Shown here piece after piece: positions 21,884 through 33,955 of a stretch of 64,000 bases of DNA. Made by a program: the position numbers and the translations under genes. This stretch comes from Dendrolimus kikuchii (lineage: Eukaryota > Arthropoda > Insecta > Lepidoptera > Lasiocampidae). The stretch's first letter is position 1, and the number at the start of each line of letters is the position of its first letter. The DNA lies in NCBI GenBank assembly GCA_019925095.2, contig CM034401.1, forward strand, positions 15,474,338-15,538,337. The letters run 5' to 3'. The notes under the pieces are model-generated. The model did not search any database and was not told the DNA's origin. It saw nothing but the letters and a program-made list of their open reading frames with translations.

Positions 21884-22264
21884 CAGTGTAAACTCTATAT
21901 AACGATACTGAAGGGACTGTGCATTTTAGGGTGTTATAGAGAATTGTCGTTAAATAGAGAGTAGACTATTATTTTTGTCTGACGTCTTTTGCTGCATCAT
22001 CAATTTTGTTGTATTTTTAGTCATATCTTGCGATATTGAGACATCTTGGTGATAAAGGAAGTACTTAGAAATTTCGGAATTTCTTAGAAATTTCAATATG
22101 CATGATGCCGACAGTCGAGTTTATTACGGGTTAGGGTAAGAAAGACATAGAACGTACACAGTTGCGCAGCTTTTACTAATTTTGGAAACTTAAAAGGTAC
22201 TTTTTATTACTTAATTGTTGTCGTTATTGAGAGTGGGGGTAATGCTATATAGAGTGTATCATTG
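21884..22264. mobile_element. pogo/Tigger-like MITE with TA duplication
   Basis: TA flanks the element on both sides (21882-21883 and 22265-22266). The left end CAGTGTAAACTCTATATAACG and reversed right end CAATGATACACTCTATATAG share the CTCTATATA core of pogo-type terminal repeats. Internal repeats of ATAGAGA and CGTTA(A/T) occur near both ends. No transposase remains. Confidence 0.65.
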
Positions 22265-23127
22265 TATGGAAGACAAGCCAAACCCAAGATAAATGATTTC
22301 AACGCTTAAGGAAGTTTTTCGTTAAAACGAGTGGCGTTACAAGGAGTTTAGTGTATTTTTTTTTATAGCTGTAGTACAGCAGACAGGCAGACGGCCCACC
22401 TGATAGATGTATATAAATGCTAAATAGATAAGTAGACAATCTGTGAGATTTGTGTGAGCTTGTAAACACGAATTGTGTTCTTAACAGGTATAAAATTTAA
22501 AAAATAAGGCCAGTAAAAATTTGTTTGCTATACGGAGAGTAGACAGTACATACTCAAAAAATATTTATATTCAAATTTATTACACTATAATTACTCATAC
22601 AAGTGAAAACATTGAAGCATTTATTTGTAAAGGTAAGTATTAATTATATCATAAATTTTAAATATAGACTTAATACAAAATTAATTAAAATTTGAAACGC
22701 CCTCTTTATATGACAAGATATCACGCGAAACTGAGCTAAAGATGTTATTATATTACCTTCAAAATGACTATTAAGAGTCTTCGTCCAGATAACTAAAGGC
22801 AGGTATACAATAATACGCGTCACAGCCCTATGTAACATAACGTATGATCATCAGAGCCTCAATTCAGAGGACGTACCGCAAATTGCCCGCCGCGTTCACA
22901 TCGAACCGCAATAAATTTTTCTTTCACATCTGTCAGCTTTTAAGTTCCGGGTTCGTGTGATATGATCTCTAGAGTATTTTTTTATTTGAGATAACATCGA
23001 TTAAAATTTTACAGCTAGCGGAATACTTCAAGTACCAGCATAGCTTTAAAGGGATAGCTATGTTCGATTTTTCTGTGAGTTCTATAGAATCGTGTTACTT
23101 TGTTGTTTATCAAATGATATATTTTTT
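22265..23127. other. Mostly unassigned; includes an S1 tail fragment at 22355-22405
   Basis: GCTGTAGTACAGCAGACAGG and GACGGCCCACCTGAT form the reversed tail of SINE-like family S1, cut off after about 50 bases. The rest has no recognisable content. Confidence 0.45.
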
Positions 23128-23437
23128 TTTTTATTGCAGGAGTTCAGCAAGCAGGCAGACGGCCCACTTGATGGAAAGCGGTTACCATCGCCTATGGACA
23201 TTTACAACACCAAAGATGCTACAAATGCGCTGCTGCTCTGTTAAAGAAGACTGGAACCTGGTCATTAATGCCGGAACACAACACAAGGTTGTTATAACGG
23301 CATACTCTAGACCAGAGGTGGTCGCCATCCAGTCGAGCAAATACCCTACCACCTGGCTGTGGGTTGTTTAGTCGCCTCATACGACAGGCCGCCAGGCCGC
23401 AGGAAATTGTATTCTTTCTCCGTTCCTGCACGGATAG
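23128..23437 (-). mobile_element. SINE-like family S1, near-complete copy
   Basis: A T-run, then ATTGCAGGAGTTCAGCAAGC leads the reversed tail, and CTCCGTTCCTGCACGGAT ends it. This is one of the best preserved copies. Its minus-sense open frame is the recurrent one described in the findings. Confidence 0.85.
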
Positions 23438-23552
23438 ACTGTACTCAAGTTTGTATGTCAACAAAATATTAATTTTATTAGGATATCCTATAAAAGCGCT
23501 TCTATGATTAGATTTAAAACTTTGTCCCAATTTGTGTTAATTTTATGTTAAA

Positions 23553-23953
23553 CTAGCGAACCCGGCAAACTTCGTACCGCCTCGGAATCAATAAATAAAA
23601 AACATTGATTTCTGAACGACGGAACGAACATCAAACGTTTGACATTCAAAACCAAAATAATGAAAAAAAACTTCACTTTTAAATTTAATTTGATTTCTGA
23701 ATGACTTTTACATTTAATTGATTTCTAAACGACGGGACGAACATCAAATGTTTGACAGGTAGGAATAGTTTCTAAGGGAAAGCGAAATTGTTGTTTTTAA
23801 TATATTCCAAGCATTTTTTTTCATATTTACTCTCCTTTTAAACCTTCCCTGTACTTCCACAAATAATTCAAAACCAAAATTAACCAAATCAGTCAAGCCG
23901 TTCTCAAGTTTTAGCGAGACTAACGACCAGCAATTGATTTTTATATATATAGA
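23553..23953 (-). mobile_element. Non-autonomous Helitron, family H3
   Basis: On the minus strand it begins TCTATATATATAAAAATCAATTGC after an A and ends GGTACGAAGTTTGCCGGGTT...CGCTAG before a T. Interior words match 32089-32514 and 42050-42466, including GAACGACGGGACGAACATC in reverse. Confidence 0.85.
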
Positions 23954-24079
23954 TAACAACGAATATGGCTTTTAAAATTGTCCTTATAGTTCATATACAT
24001 AACATTTCCACCTTTATAACAGAGAGTTTAATTATGGATATATGAAATATTAATAAGCGTAAACATATACCCGTAATAA

Positions 24080-24526
24080 TCTATACATACAGATAAATAA
24101 AATTGAAGTGTCTGTTAGTTATGTCAAAATAACCGCTTTTTACTAAATGCATATGAAAGTATATACGGTACTTATATTAAAAAATCAATTTTTGAATTTT
24201 TTGTCTGTCTGTCTGTCTGACTGGCTGGATGTCTGTCTGGTTGTTCCGGCTAATCTCTGAAACGGCTGGACCGATTTTGACGAAATTTTTACTGGCATAT
24301 AGCTGATGTTATAAGGAGTAATTTAGGTAATTTTTTTAGGGTACCGCAAAAATATAAATAAAATTTGACCCGCACGAGAGCTTTGTGGCGAAGCCTTAGG
24401 TGAGTAGCGACACAAATATAATATAACACGATAAATATGTGTAAAAATAATGATATAAATAAATTTAAAAGTTTCTACTATATACGAAAACTAAATCTAC
24501 GCAGACAAAGCCGCGCAGTGCCCTAA
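24080..24526 (+). mobile_element. Non-autonomous Helitron, family H5
   Basis: Begins TCTATACATACAGATAAATA after an A and ends GACAAAGCCGCGCAGTGCCCTAA before a T. The middle has a long (TGTC)n-type run and ACGGCTGGACCGATTTTGAC. It shares its first 200 bases with 11556-11867. Confidence 0.7.
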
Positions 24527-24984
24527 TGTTTTGGAAAAATATGAATCAACTTCCATATTGTTGCATATATAAATGATAGACAAGATGTACAAAGTATTAA
24601 AGATTCAAACATTGAAATAATCTAAGGAACGCGACATTTAGGGCAAATATTGAAGTACCTACTATTATTAATAAGGTAAGAGCAAAACCCTTTTGTCCAG
24701 CAAACAATACGTAACAAGGAAAGTGCATTTGTTTTTGACGAAATGACCTTTTCATGCACCAGTTATAACATAGAAAGTTGTGCTCCAGGGGACAGAAACT
24801 AACCTTTCCTAGCAGACCTTTAGCATTGCGATAAAATCCGACCCCGGTAGTATTAGATACACTAGAAATGTGCTACCATTTCTTTATAAAGGTGGTCTGA
24901 CATTAAACACATACGAAATGATTTTCAACAGAAAGAATTTATAACTGCAATAGAATATTATACATATACAATACATTTGCGCAC
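24527..24984. other. Unassigned AT-rich stretch
   Basis: Nothing was recognised. Confidence 0.35.
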
Positions 24985-25740
24985 TATCTCCGGACTTGGG
25001 GGATGGTCACCAGAGGGCACAAAGGATTCCCGACAGTCGGTCCTCCATGCTGTCTGCCGACCGGAAGAAATCCTAAGGAACCAACCGTGAGACTACGCAA
25101 TAAATGTAACCAGCGCTCCTAATCTGCGTTTTATGAGGCGCGACAGGAACTAGAGCCAAAGGCACTGATCGTGACGCATCTACGTGAGGTTATCCTATGG
25201 TGCCTCGGAGAAGGCTACCCTTACCCTACTTTTCACTTCTACGGGTTTTGTCCGAGAAGTTTCCGCCGACTTATCACGTCATCGGGAAGAGGTTTGCGTA
25301 CCGGCGCTTCCGACCGCTTCTCTGCCGTTTGCGGATAGGATTCGCTTACGCGGGTGATTCTCCTGCATCCAACTGCGCGCGTCATTCGCCGCAAACACAT
25401 TTTCTTTAAAAATATTATACCTTTTTAAGAATCTTTCTGTTTCAACTGTTTTTTTGATAACAATAATAAGTGCTAATCAGTTAATTGTAATCATACATGA
25501 ATGATTTAGCACTAGGTTGGGCGTTGCACGATCGCCCGCCAACAAGGAGATTTGCCCACGCATCCTCTTCTCTGTATCTTTCATCTACCTCCTTCTACGA
25601 CATGGCTTTGCAAAATAAGGCCACTATATCCTAGCATCTCCTATTGCGTAGCATAGTTACTACTAAGTCACTTGACGAGGAGATGCTACCAATTACGCTT
25701 TCTATCACGTTTCGCTGGGGTTCACATTATTAGGCAACTT
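24985..25740. other. Unassigned GC-richer island
   Basis: By eye this patch is clearly richer in G+C than its surroundings, especially 24985-25400. It contains CTGTCTGCCGACCGG and GTTTGCGTACCGGCGCTTCC. All frames have stops, and the 70-codon frame at 25197-25409 has no recognisable domain. It may be an untranslated part of a retroelement or a unique host sequence. Confidence 0.4.
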
Positions 25741-26095
25741 AGAGTAACGTCAGTTAACGTGGAATTAATATATAAATTAAAAATATAAATAAGTATCAAG
25801 TCAAATAAAAGAAACTAAAAACATGGTACCCCAAATCATACTCGTGACCCTTGGAGATGCAAAACTAAGGAGGCGATACCGATGCGCTATGTTACCAAAT
25901 AAATATCAAATAATCATTTATTGCATATAAACATCATAAATATAATATACAAATTTAGTATGGTAAAATAAAATGCGTCAGTTTTTACATCTTACTACAA
26001 TCCATTTTTTATATTATGCTAAGTAGAAAATTGACGTAATCTTGTTTTATTAAGTTTTAACCAGTAGTATCGCAAATGAGCAAATAGCAATCCGT
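25741..26095. other. Unassigned AT-rich stretch
   Basis: No signal was found. Confidence 0.35.
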
Positions 26096-26402
26096 TATCC
26101 GTGCAGGAACGGAGAAAGAATATAATTTCCGGCGGCCGGGCGGCCTGTCGTAGGAGGCAACAAAACAACTCACAGCCAGGTTATTTTCACGACTGGATGG
26201 CTACCACCCCTGGTCTAGAGTATGCCGCCATAACAACCTTGTGAGTTGTGTTTCGCCATTAGTGACCAGGTTCCAGTCTCCCTTAAGAGAGCAGTAACGC
26301 ATTAATAGTACCTTTAGTGTTGCAAATGTCCATAGGCGATGGTAACCATTTTTTCCTCAATCGGGCCGTCTGCCTGTCTGCTGAACTCCTACAATAAAAA
26401 AA
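26096..26402 (+). mobile_element. SINE-like family S1, copy
   Basis: Begins TATCCGTGCAGGAACGGAG, ends CTCCTACAATAAAAAAAG. About a dozen bases are missing after CACAGCCAGG compared with sibling copies. Confidence 0.8.
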
Positions 26403-26704
26403 GTAAGATATAGGCCAGTATACAGGCGTCTTTAAATACAAAATACGCTACCATTTCTTCGTGATTACGTTTCGCAGATAATACCTGTAGCGTAGGCGTG
26501 ATCATCGGTCACGTATCTGAGTTATGACCTAGGTACCGAATAAATCTAGCTCAGGATTTCTAAACTAAGTTTTCGGCTTCATTACACCTGAAGTGTTACA
26601 TAAATAATATAGCTAGCTCTACTTGGTTAAATTACTATTTCTTAAGATGTATACTCATTATGACAAATGTAATATTATAATGTCAGCGATAGATTTTAGC
26701 TGAT
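26403..26704. other. Unassigned stretch
   Basis: No element or coding signal was seen. Confidence 0.35.
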
Positions 26705-26716
26705 TGTGTTATACTG

Positions 26717-26868
26717 TCTGGAGCCTTAAGAACAGACGAGCTTGCATGACAAGAGTTATGAATGTCAAAGAGGCAAGTGAGGTGTGTAAGAATAAGCCTA
26801 AATGGCACTCTGTTGTTCGTGCCTACCCCGCAAGGGAACTGGCGTGAAGTTATGTATGTATGTATGTA
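26717..26868 (+). mobile_element. RTE-like LINE, 150-bp 3' fragment with target-site duplication
   Basis: The fragment covers the codons for CMTRVMNVKEASEVC and YPARELA and the (TATG)n tail. GTGTTATACTG precedes it (ending 26716) and follows it (26870-26880), an 11-12-bp duplication. This is a 5'-truncated target-primed insertion. Confidence 0.85.
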
Positions 26869-26880
26869 TGTGTTATACTG

Positions 26881-28800
26881 GGTAATATACAAGAACAACT
26901 AGAAACGATCTCATTGTTAGATAACCAGACGAGAGCAAAGAAAGAAATTTCGTTTCTGAAATTTTGGTAACTCTTTATTTCAGGGAACTAAGTGGACCGA
27001 TTTTTAAAGTTCTATGCCACAAATGCCATTAAATGATTGTAAGTATTTTTTAATTTAATAAAAAAATATTCAACTATCATAAATAGCTCCATATTTGCGG
27101 CTTTTCAGTGGAGATGCCTGTATCACGAGGGCCTGTAGCGCACAAGCTTAATTGTCGCCTGGTAAATATCTCAGGCGACAAAAAGGCTAGTCTTAAAAGG
27201 GCAACATATTAAATCAACGTTATCGTACAACAAGACAATGTGGCTTGTGTTTCGGGGACGTGCGTATTCATACATTTAAAAATAAATTAAAACGTATATT
27301 AAATAACTTGAAAATAGTAACTTTCATATTTTGTAATAAAATTTAAAGATACATTACAAAATCCAATCGCTGACAAAAATAAAAGTTCATTATACTATTC
27401 GGTTTTATAATTATTAATAGCAACATTCGATTCGTTTTTAATGAATTTAATACGCACGAAAAGTTATCTTGCTACTGACAAAGAATCCACCAACATTTCA
27501 GCTCCGGATCAAATTACAAAATATGCATGAAGATTTTGATAAGTCGATGGATTGATAGTTTATTATAAATAATGTACATATGTAAGTCGTGTGAGATTGT
27601 AGGTAGAATATAATTTTTTTTATTACCAAAAGCAGGCACAAGCACACAGTCCAACACCATAGATATGGACAACTTGACCGATGGATGTATCGCTTGGGCA
27701 ATGTTTTTTAACATAATATGCATATTGTTAGAATTACCACACTGGACTGTGAAGGAATTGTGAGGCATCACATATCGATACTACCAATGCATGAAAGTGA
27801 CTAACACATTAGACAAGCTTGATGTGTATTTATACCCTTAAAAATAGGAAGGCTCGAGACGAACAGTGGGACGTTAATGATGTAGCACTGTGATCAGTAG
27901 CTGGGTGTAGTAATACAATAGTAACATTATGTGCATTAAGTCAGAAAACTGCTTAGTTGTTGCATGCTCTCGGACCACGCCTCGCTTCCAATTCACTGGA
28001 ATGAGACCTGATTAGGTGAGGCACAAAGTGTTTTTCGATGCTTGCTTAGAATAATTAGGTAAAACATAGCTCTGCAAATTTTTTTGTCTACCTTCCTTCT
28101 GTGTGAGTTGACGGCTAAAGCATAAGAGGGTTTTTTTATAAAACGAACTCTACGGACTCTGTGTTCCGAACTTTTTTTTAGATAATTTAATTTAAACTTA
28201 TTGAAATTATTACACGCTTACGTATTATTATTTATTTTTGTGTGTGACATTTTGCTAAGTGTTGTATTTGTGTTGAAGTGTACCTTAAGATTAAGTATAT
28301 AATTCTTTTATATCCAGGTTTTACACTATAATACTTATTCTAGGTGGAGTGTTGCTGTTACAATAGTGTGTTGAATTAGTGCTTGTGGAATGTATTACTT
28401 ACATCAAGCATAAGAGGTTAAAGTCATTCATTTTGTATATTACAAATCAAAGTTTTTTTGACAAGAATTACCGCGCCATGCGCCCATCCTTTTCTAGAAC
28501 ATACTTTGAAGTTATCGTAATTATTGGATGCGTCAAGAACTTTTAACAACTTAAGACTTAGTTCAGAAATGTTAGCTAATGTGGAATTTAGTGCCTTTCC
28601 TGCGCTTTTCCAGTGTGCAAACTGAACCGAGACATGAGAGTGCGGATCTCAAGGTCAGTTGGTTCTGCTATTCTAGAGCGAGGATCAGAGTCATAACTCA
28701 CCGATACAGTCCACAATATTGAACCAGTAAATCATCCCAAAGACCACACTCCACCATCTCGTGGCCTATATCACACTCCACATTAAGCTATACACGGTTA
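26881..28800. other. Long unassigned stretch with one small hairpin
   Basis: A perfect 10-bp hairpin TTGTCGCCTG/CAGGCGACAA lies at 27152-27181. Open frames at about 27.5-27.8 kb on the minus strand show no known domain. No transposon termini were found in these 1.9 kb, the second-longest repeat-poor stretch after 45.999-47.012 kb and 56.9-58.5 kb combined. Confidence 0.4.
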
Positions 28801-29073
28801 CATACATACATAACTTCACGCCAGTTCCCTTGCGGGGTAGGCATGTAAAACAGAGCGCCATTCAGGCTTATGCTTACACACCTCACTTGCTTCTTTGACA
28901 TTCATAACTCTTGTCATGCACGCTCGTCTGTTCTTAAGGCTCCTGACATCACCTTTTGCTAGTACACGATCAATTTGATCATGGAAGGAGTGTCGTGGCC
29001 TTCCACGACTTTGCATCCATCCTCTTTTGCATTGTATATCTGATTAGTCATTCTTTCATCATGCATTATTTCC
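28801..29073 (-). pseudogene. RTE-like LINE 3' fragment
   Basis: On the minus strand it encodes SRGRPRHSFHDQIDRVLAKG through CMTRVMNVKEASEVC to YPARELA and ends in (ATGT)n at its left edge. The upstream DERMT-type peptide is frameshifted. CACGGTTA on the left and CAAGGTTA on the right may be the target duplication. Confidence 0.8.
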
Positions 29074-30030
29074 ACAAGGTTATTAAAGATAACTTACTTA
29101 TCTGGATATTTCTTTTCTGAAACTATATAATAATCAATTTCTATAGACATTCCAAGCTGCCTATTTTAATAAATCTGTCAATTATGATTCCATCGTACAT
29201 TAATGTAAAAATACGAGTTACTGTCATATTTATGTCATGAATACGTAAATATTAGGCACGACACAAACGTGGGCGATCCTTTCAAATATATTTCTGGCAC
29301 TTCACACCGTATTGTACAAATGTTTATGGTCTTTAAACTGACGTAATTTGTTAGAGGAGAAAACATTTAACATTTAAATGAGTCAATAATGAAGAACATA
29401 AATAAAGACTGCATTCTTCAACCAGATTCGATTATAATAGGAAACAACAAGTATTTTCACATATTTTCTTCCTACTTTTAGGAACAGTATAGGTAAAATT
29501 GTATTTTCATAATACTCCCCTTTTTTCGTTCGATAGCTCGTTTCACGACTTTAGAAGGGTTCGTGATTTATTGACTTAGGTAATAGTCACCAGTCAATAA
29601 ACATCGTTATATTGGCATTTGTTCAAAATCTTTCTACGATGTAACACGATCTTTCTCAACGATATTACACGCGTCTATGCGCACTAAACTTTTTTTTTAT
29701 AGGCTGCCATCTCTAATATGATGGTATCTATAATGTAGTGGCCTGAGCATTGGCTCGCCTAGTTCGCCAGAACGCAAATTATAGTTATTCCCAAATAGAA
29801 CAATAGATCGTTCAAGTTTAATGACTCGGATGAATAAAGATATAGACGGAGCCTACGTAAACAAAAGCGCCAAACGAAGTGAAGCTTTTATTAAAAACTT
29901 TTCGTGTGCATGGAGTATAAACGTGGTTTGCGTCTGTATGATTAATAGCAATCAATGTATCCACTGGAAATTATTGCAACTTTTTTCGTACTAATGCGAT
30001 TTAAGAAGGGCGTTATAAAATTTGTTTGAG
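29074..30030. other. Unassigned AT-rich stretch
   Basis: No coding or repeat signal was identified. Confidence 0.35.
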
Positions 30031-30140
30031 GTCGGCAACGCGTTGATAGCACCCCTGGTGTTGCAAACGTCCATAGGCAGTGGTGACCACTCTCCATTAC
30101 GTGGTCTGTCTGCCTGTTTGCTAGTTTTGGCTTAAAAAAA
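30031..30140 (+). mobile_element. SINE-like family S1, 3' fragment
   Basis: GATAGCACCCCTGGTGTTGC, CGTCCATAGGCAGTGG and CTGTCTGCCTGTTTGCT give the last third of S1, followed by an A-run. The 5' part is absent. Confidence 0.65.
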
Positions 30141-31446
30141 ACATTATTTAATATAAAGTTCGCTTAACGCACTACGATAAAATCAGCTTCGTATTCCAAA
30201 ATCGGCTTCCTTTAGCCGACTTCAATTTGAGAGCTTGGAGATAGGTCTATCTATTTGATTTGTCTAAAGTTAATCAATACTAAAAGCCTCATAACTTTGT
30301 ATAAGATGACTATAAAAACTAAACCGCATCATCTTAATTAATATTCGCAAATAAATTTATACTGTCACGCTAATTAGAACGTCAATATTGTTTTATGTTT
30401 ATTACTTAATTAAAGGCTTTTTTAAACTGTACACTTCTCAATAATAAAACAAGGTCAAATTGTAAATATAATTTCCATCATGTTTACATAATTTTATAAT
30501 TCATACTAGGTTGAATGTCCTGAGCATCATTTTCCACAACCCATTTACCAAAATTTTACAGGAGCAATAAAATATGTTATACACATTACACATATTCTGA
30601 AAGTACGCTTATGATGAAAACAGCACTGTCAAAATATTTAGAAAATTTCGAACCATAGATGATACATGCGACTCATATCCCACTTTTTTACAGCTACTGT
30701 TAAATCGCGAGATAAGTTGTAATAAAAAATATCAAGAATTTTGTTATTTATATCATTTATATTTATAAATTACTTTTCACTAAATGACTACTAATTCCGC
30801 ATACATGCATAGTTTTTACTATATAATATATAAAAGATATTTATAAAAATAATATATCATTTGAAAGCCTAATATTAGCTTTAATGCAGTATCATCATTA
30901 TCAATATTCATTTAATATTCTACTAATTAATTATATCTGAAGACGAATTGAAAACCGGAATTTAGAAAAAGTTGTGTTGATGTCGTATTTTAGGAATAAA
31001 AAAAAATACTATGTAAATAAACATAGTCAAATACACAGACCATATCAACTATTTGCATATTTTAATATTTAAAAAAATTAAACCTATTATCAAGTCATTC
31101 ACAGATCAGTAGACTTGATAAATAAATACGAAAAGATTTTATTGAAGATTTAACATAATGACGGTATAATGAAGATTAAAGCGTGTGAATATGGTTTAGC
31201 AAAAATAAGAACATAAATATTATCACCAAATTAAGAAATAGACATGAATTAAGAAAAAATGTATTAATATTACCTCTAATCCCATCTCTAAGAGTAATCC
31301 TAACTAATATTATAGATGCGAATGTAAGTTTGTTTGTTGGTGATCTTTTCACGCCTTAACTATGAAATTTGCAAAAAATACGTCTCACGAAGAAAGTGCC
31401 ACGGTAAAAAATTGAATTAATCATACAGATGAGCCCAGATGACTTA
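30141..31446. other. Unassigned, very AT-rich stretch
   Basis: Only AT-rich sequence with short open frames. ATCCTAACTAATATTATAGATGCG at about 31298 looks like a decayed Helitron H1 5' end without a matching 3' end. Confidence 0.4.
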
Positions 31447-31848
31447 GAGCTCCTTCACACTAAGTCGCAAGCAACACGGCAGTAGCAGCAAATTTCCATA
31501 CTAAAAAGAGCAGCGTGACAGCCGCGCGACACGAGGTTGTCATAGCGGAGAGCGGCGCGGTAGCCGCGTGCGATCGAAAGACTTATTTGACATTCGAAAG
31601 AAATTAAAGAATTTTGTATTATTAAGATTTTTCAACACTGTGTATTCATATATCATATTATCCAGTATCGTCTTTTTTATTATGAACGAGACGTCGATGG
31701 CGCCAAAGGAGAACAAAAAACAGCAGGATAAACAATGATGTTTCTTCGTTAGAATCCATTATCGGAATGAAGTGCGCCATCCTTTAAGAAGGCATGTGTT
31801 GTTATTGCGCTGCTGCCGCACTGCCTACGGCCTAATGTGAAGGCGCTC
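31447..31848. mobile_element. PIF/Harbinger-type MITE, 402 bp
   Basis: TTA flanks both ends (31444-31446 and 31849-31851). Termini GAGCTCCTTCACACTAAG and, reversed, GAGCGCCTTCACATTAGG are inverted repeats, and the sub-terminal CGGCAGTAGCAGC block is also mirrored. TTA duplications are the hallmark of PIF/Harbinger. An internal ATGAACGAGACGTCGATGGC could be a remnant of a parent gene but leads to a stop soon after. Confidence 0.75.
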
Positions 31849-31851
31849 TTA

Positions 31852-32023
31852 CTCTCAAACGTCTTTCGTTGTAGAACTTTAATTGCTTATTTTTTTATAT
31901 ATTTAAGTGAATTTTCCATTGTATCATGTATGTTCCATTTATTCTTGTGTTTTATGCACTTTATTATTATAATTTTAAAGAAATCTTTGTTCTTTCTTTC
32001 CTATATCGAATAGCGTTTGAGAA
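31852..32023. mobile_element. TA-flanked MITE, 172 bp, abutting the Harbinger MITE
   Basis: TA lies on both sides. Termini CTCTCAAACGTCTTTCG and, reversed, TTCTCAAACGCTATTCG are inverted repeats. It starts directly after the TTA of the neighbouring MITE. A relative is at 7372-7520. Confidence 0.6.
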
Positions 32024-32088
32024 TAAGTCCTCAGCCACGTTATTATATGTTACATTATATTATTATTTTATTTATTAACTAGCTGACC

Positions 32089-32514
32089 CGGAAAACTTCG
32101 TACCGCCTCAGAATCAATAAATAAAAAAGCTGAATGATAATTGCAGAATGTTTCAACTTTAGTAAAAAATGTGATCAAAACTTAACCGGAACGAACATCA
32201 AACGTTTGACAATCAAAACCGAAAAATAAAATATAAAAAAAAACTTCACTTTTAAATTTAATTTGATTTTAGAACGACTTTTAAATTTAATTGATTTCTA
32301 AACGACGGGACGAACACCGAATGTTTGACAGGTAGGAATAGTTTCTAAGGGAAATTAAATTATTGTTTTTATTATAATCCAAGCATTTTTTCAACTTATT
32401 TCCCTGGACTTTCACAAATAATTCAAAAACCAAAATTACCCAAATCAGTCCAGCCGTTCTCGAGCTTTAGCGAGACTAACGAACAGCAATTGATTTATAT
32501 ATATTATATGTAGA
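32089..32514 (-). mobile_element. Non-autonomous Helitron, family H3
   Basis: On the minus strand it begins TCTACATATAATATATATAA after an A and ends GGTACGAAGTTTTCCGGGTC, AGCTAG before a T. The interior matches 23553-23953, including a reversed ACGACGGGACGAAC. Confidence 0.85.
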
Positions 32515-32689
32515 TATAATTTAAATCGGAATCTTTCTACAATTATTTTATCTTTCTAACATTCCATTCAAGTCTGCGAGAGTTATTTCTTGAGACAGAG
32601 TCTACACGTCGTCAGGGGTATAGAATAGGATATAGAGTACCTTACATCGAGAAATAAGTAATGATCCAGAATGATAGACGAATATGATG

Positions 32690-32973
32690 GCGAAAGATGG
32701 CGTTCCGCCGATTTATTGACGCCACCGTTGCAATGCACTGAGAAATACATCGCCATGGCAACGACAATGACATGACAGCGACAATTTTTAATGTTGCTCT
32801 CGTGATTAATTTCACCTTCGCTTCGCTAGATAGATTCGATAGATGTTATGGATATTTATCATTAGGTACATTGAAGTAAAGATGAAGTTCTAAATTTTTA
32901 AGAATTGTATCATGCCCATTTTATGATATAGATGTCGCTTTTCAATGCGAGATAACTCGCAGGTAAAAGCTAG
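32690..32973 (+). mobile_element. Helitron 3' part
   Basis: Ends GAGATAACTCGCAGGTAAAAGCTAG before a T. CACCGTTGCAATGCACTGAG is shared with about 40278 (CACCGTTGCAATTCACTAAC), marking a common family. The 5' end is not defined. Confidence 0.5.
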
Positions 32974-33640
32974 TAAACAATATATGTGAGTTCGATAAAC
33001 TTATATGTTAATTAGCTACCATTTGGTAAATTTGCATTTAATCACCGAAACATTTATTCAACAGTTGATATAACTGCAAATTAATTAAGTTTGAAATGAA
33101 AAATTTTAATACCATTAGCAATAAAATTATAGATTAAAAGAAATTGAAAAAAAACGCGCTATGATAGCAAGCTTAACTAAAGGACTAATTTTTAAGTATG
33201 GCGATATGTAGATTATGTTGCTGTCATTCAATTATAGTTTGAAAAAAGTAAAAAAATGCTTTGATAACAAACCGAGCGAAATGGTAGCAATATTTTTTTA
33301 TAGTGGGATGCTTGATATCAAATGTTAGAAAATAAATTATTATTTCACAAGATGTTCCTACGCTTTATTACAATAAAATTAATTACCTATAGATCCCCAT
33401 ATAATATAGTCCAGATTAGTTGAGAGGTATTTTTCAATGTTTCTCTGTAAATCAAATCTCCTCTTAGAGTGCCTGCTGGAGAAGGTCTCCTCCAGCTCAT
33501 GCTCGTGATACATATATACACACATCTTTAAAAAAAACTGTCTACCTTTTAACACGATTTGTCCTCAAAACATTTTTTAAATATAACATTAAATCTTTTT
33601 AAATCTCTCTGTGCATGTGTAAATAAATAAATTATCTATC
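32974..33640. other. Unassigned AT-rich stretch
   Basis: Two mutually similar words, CGCTATGATAGCAAG and GCGAAATGGTAGCAA, occur near 33155 and 33280. Nothing else was seen. Confidence 0.35.
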
Positions 33641-33955
33641 CAAGAACGGAGAAAGAATACAATTTCCTCCAGCCGAGCGGCCTGTCGTAAGAGGCGAAAA
33701 AAACCCACAGCCATGTGGTAGGGTGTTTGCCAGTCTGAATCGCTACCATCCCTGGTCTTGAGTATGCCGCCACACTAACCTTTAGTTGTGTTCCGGCATT
33801 GAAATACAAGTTCTTGTCTCCCTTAAGAGAGCAGCAGTGAATTTGTAGCTCTTTTGGTGTTATAAATATCCATAGGCGATGGTAACCGCTTTCCATCAGG
33901 TGGGCCGTCTACCTGTCTGGTGCACTCACGCAATAAAAAAATAAAATAAAAAAAT
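33641..33955 (+). mobile_element. SINE-like family S1, copy
   Basis: Starts CCAAGAACGGAGAAAGAATA, ends CTCACGCAATAAAAAAATAA. The reverse strand again stays open for more than 80 codons. Confidence 0.8.

Noticed and set aside
31684..31740. ATG-initiated peptide inside the Harbinger MITE as a functional gene
   Set aside because: It closes after a few codons, and the element is otherwise non-coding.
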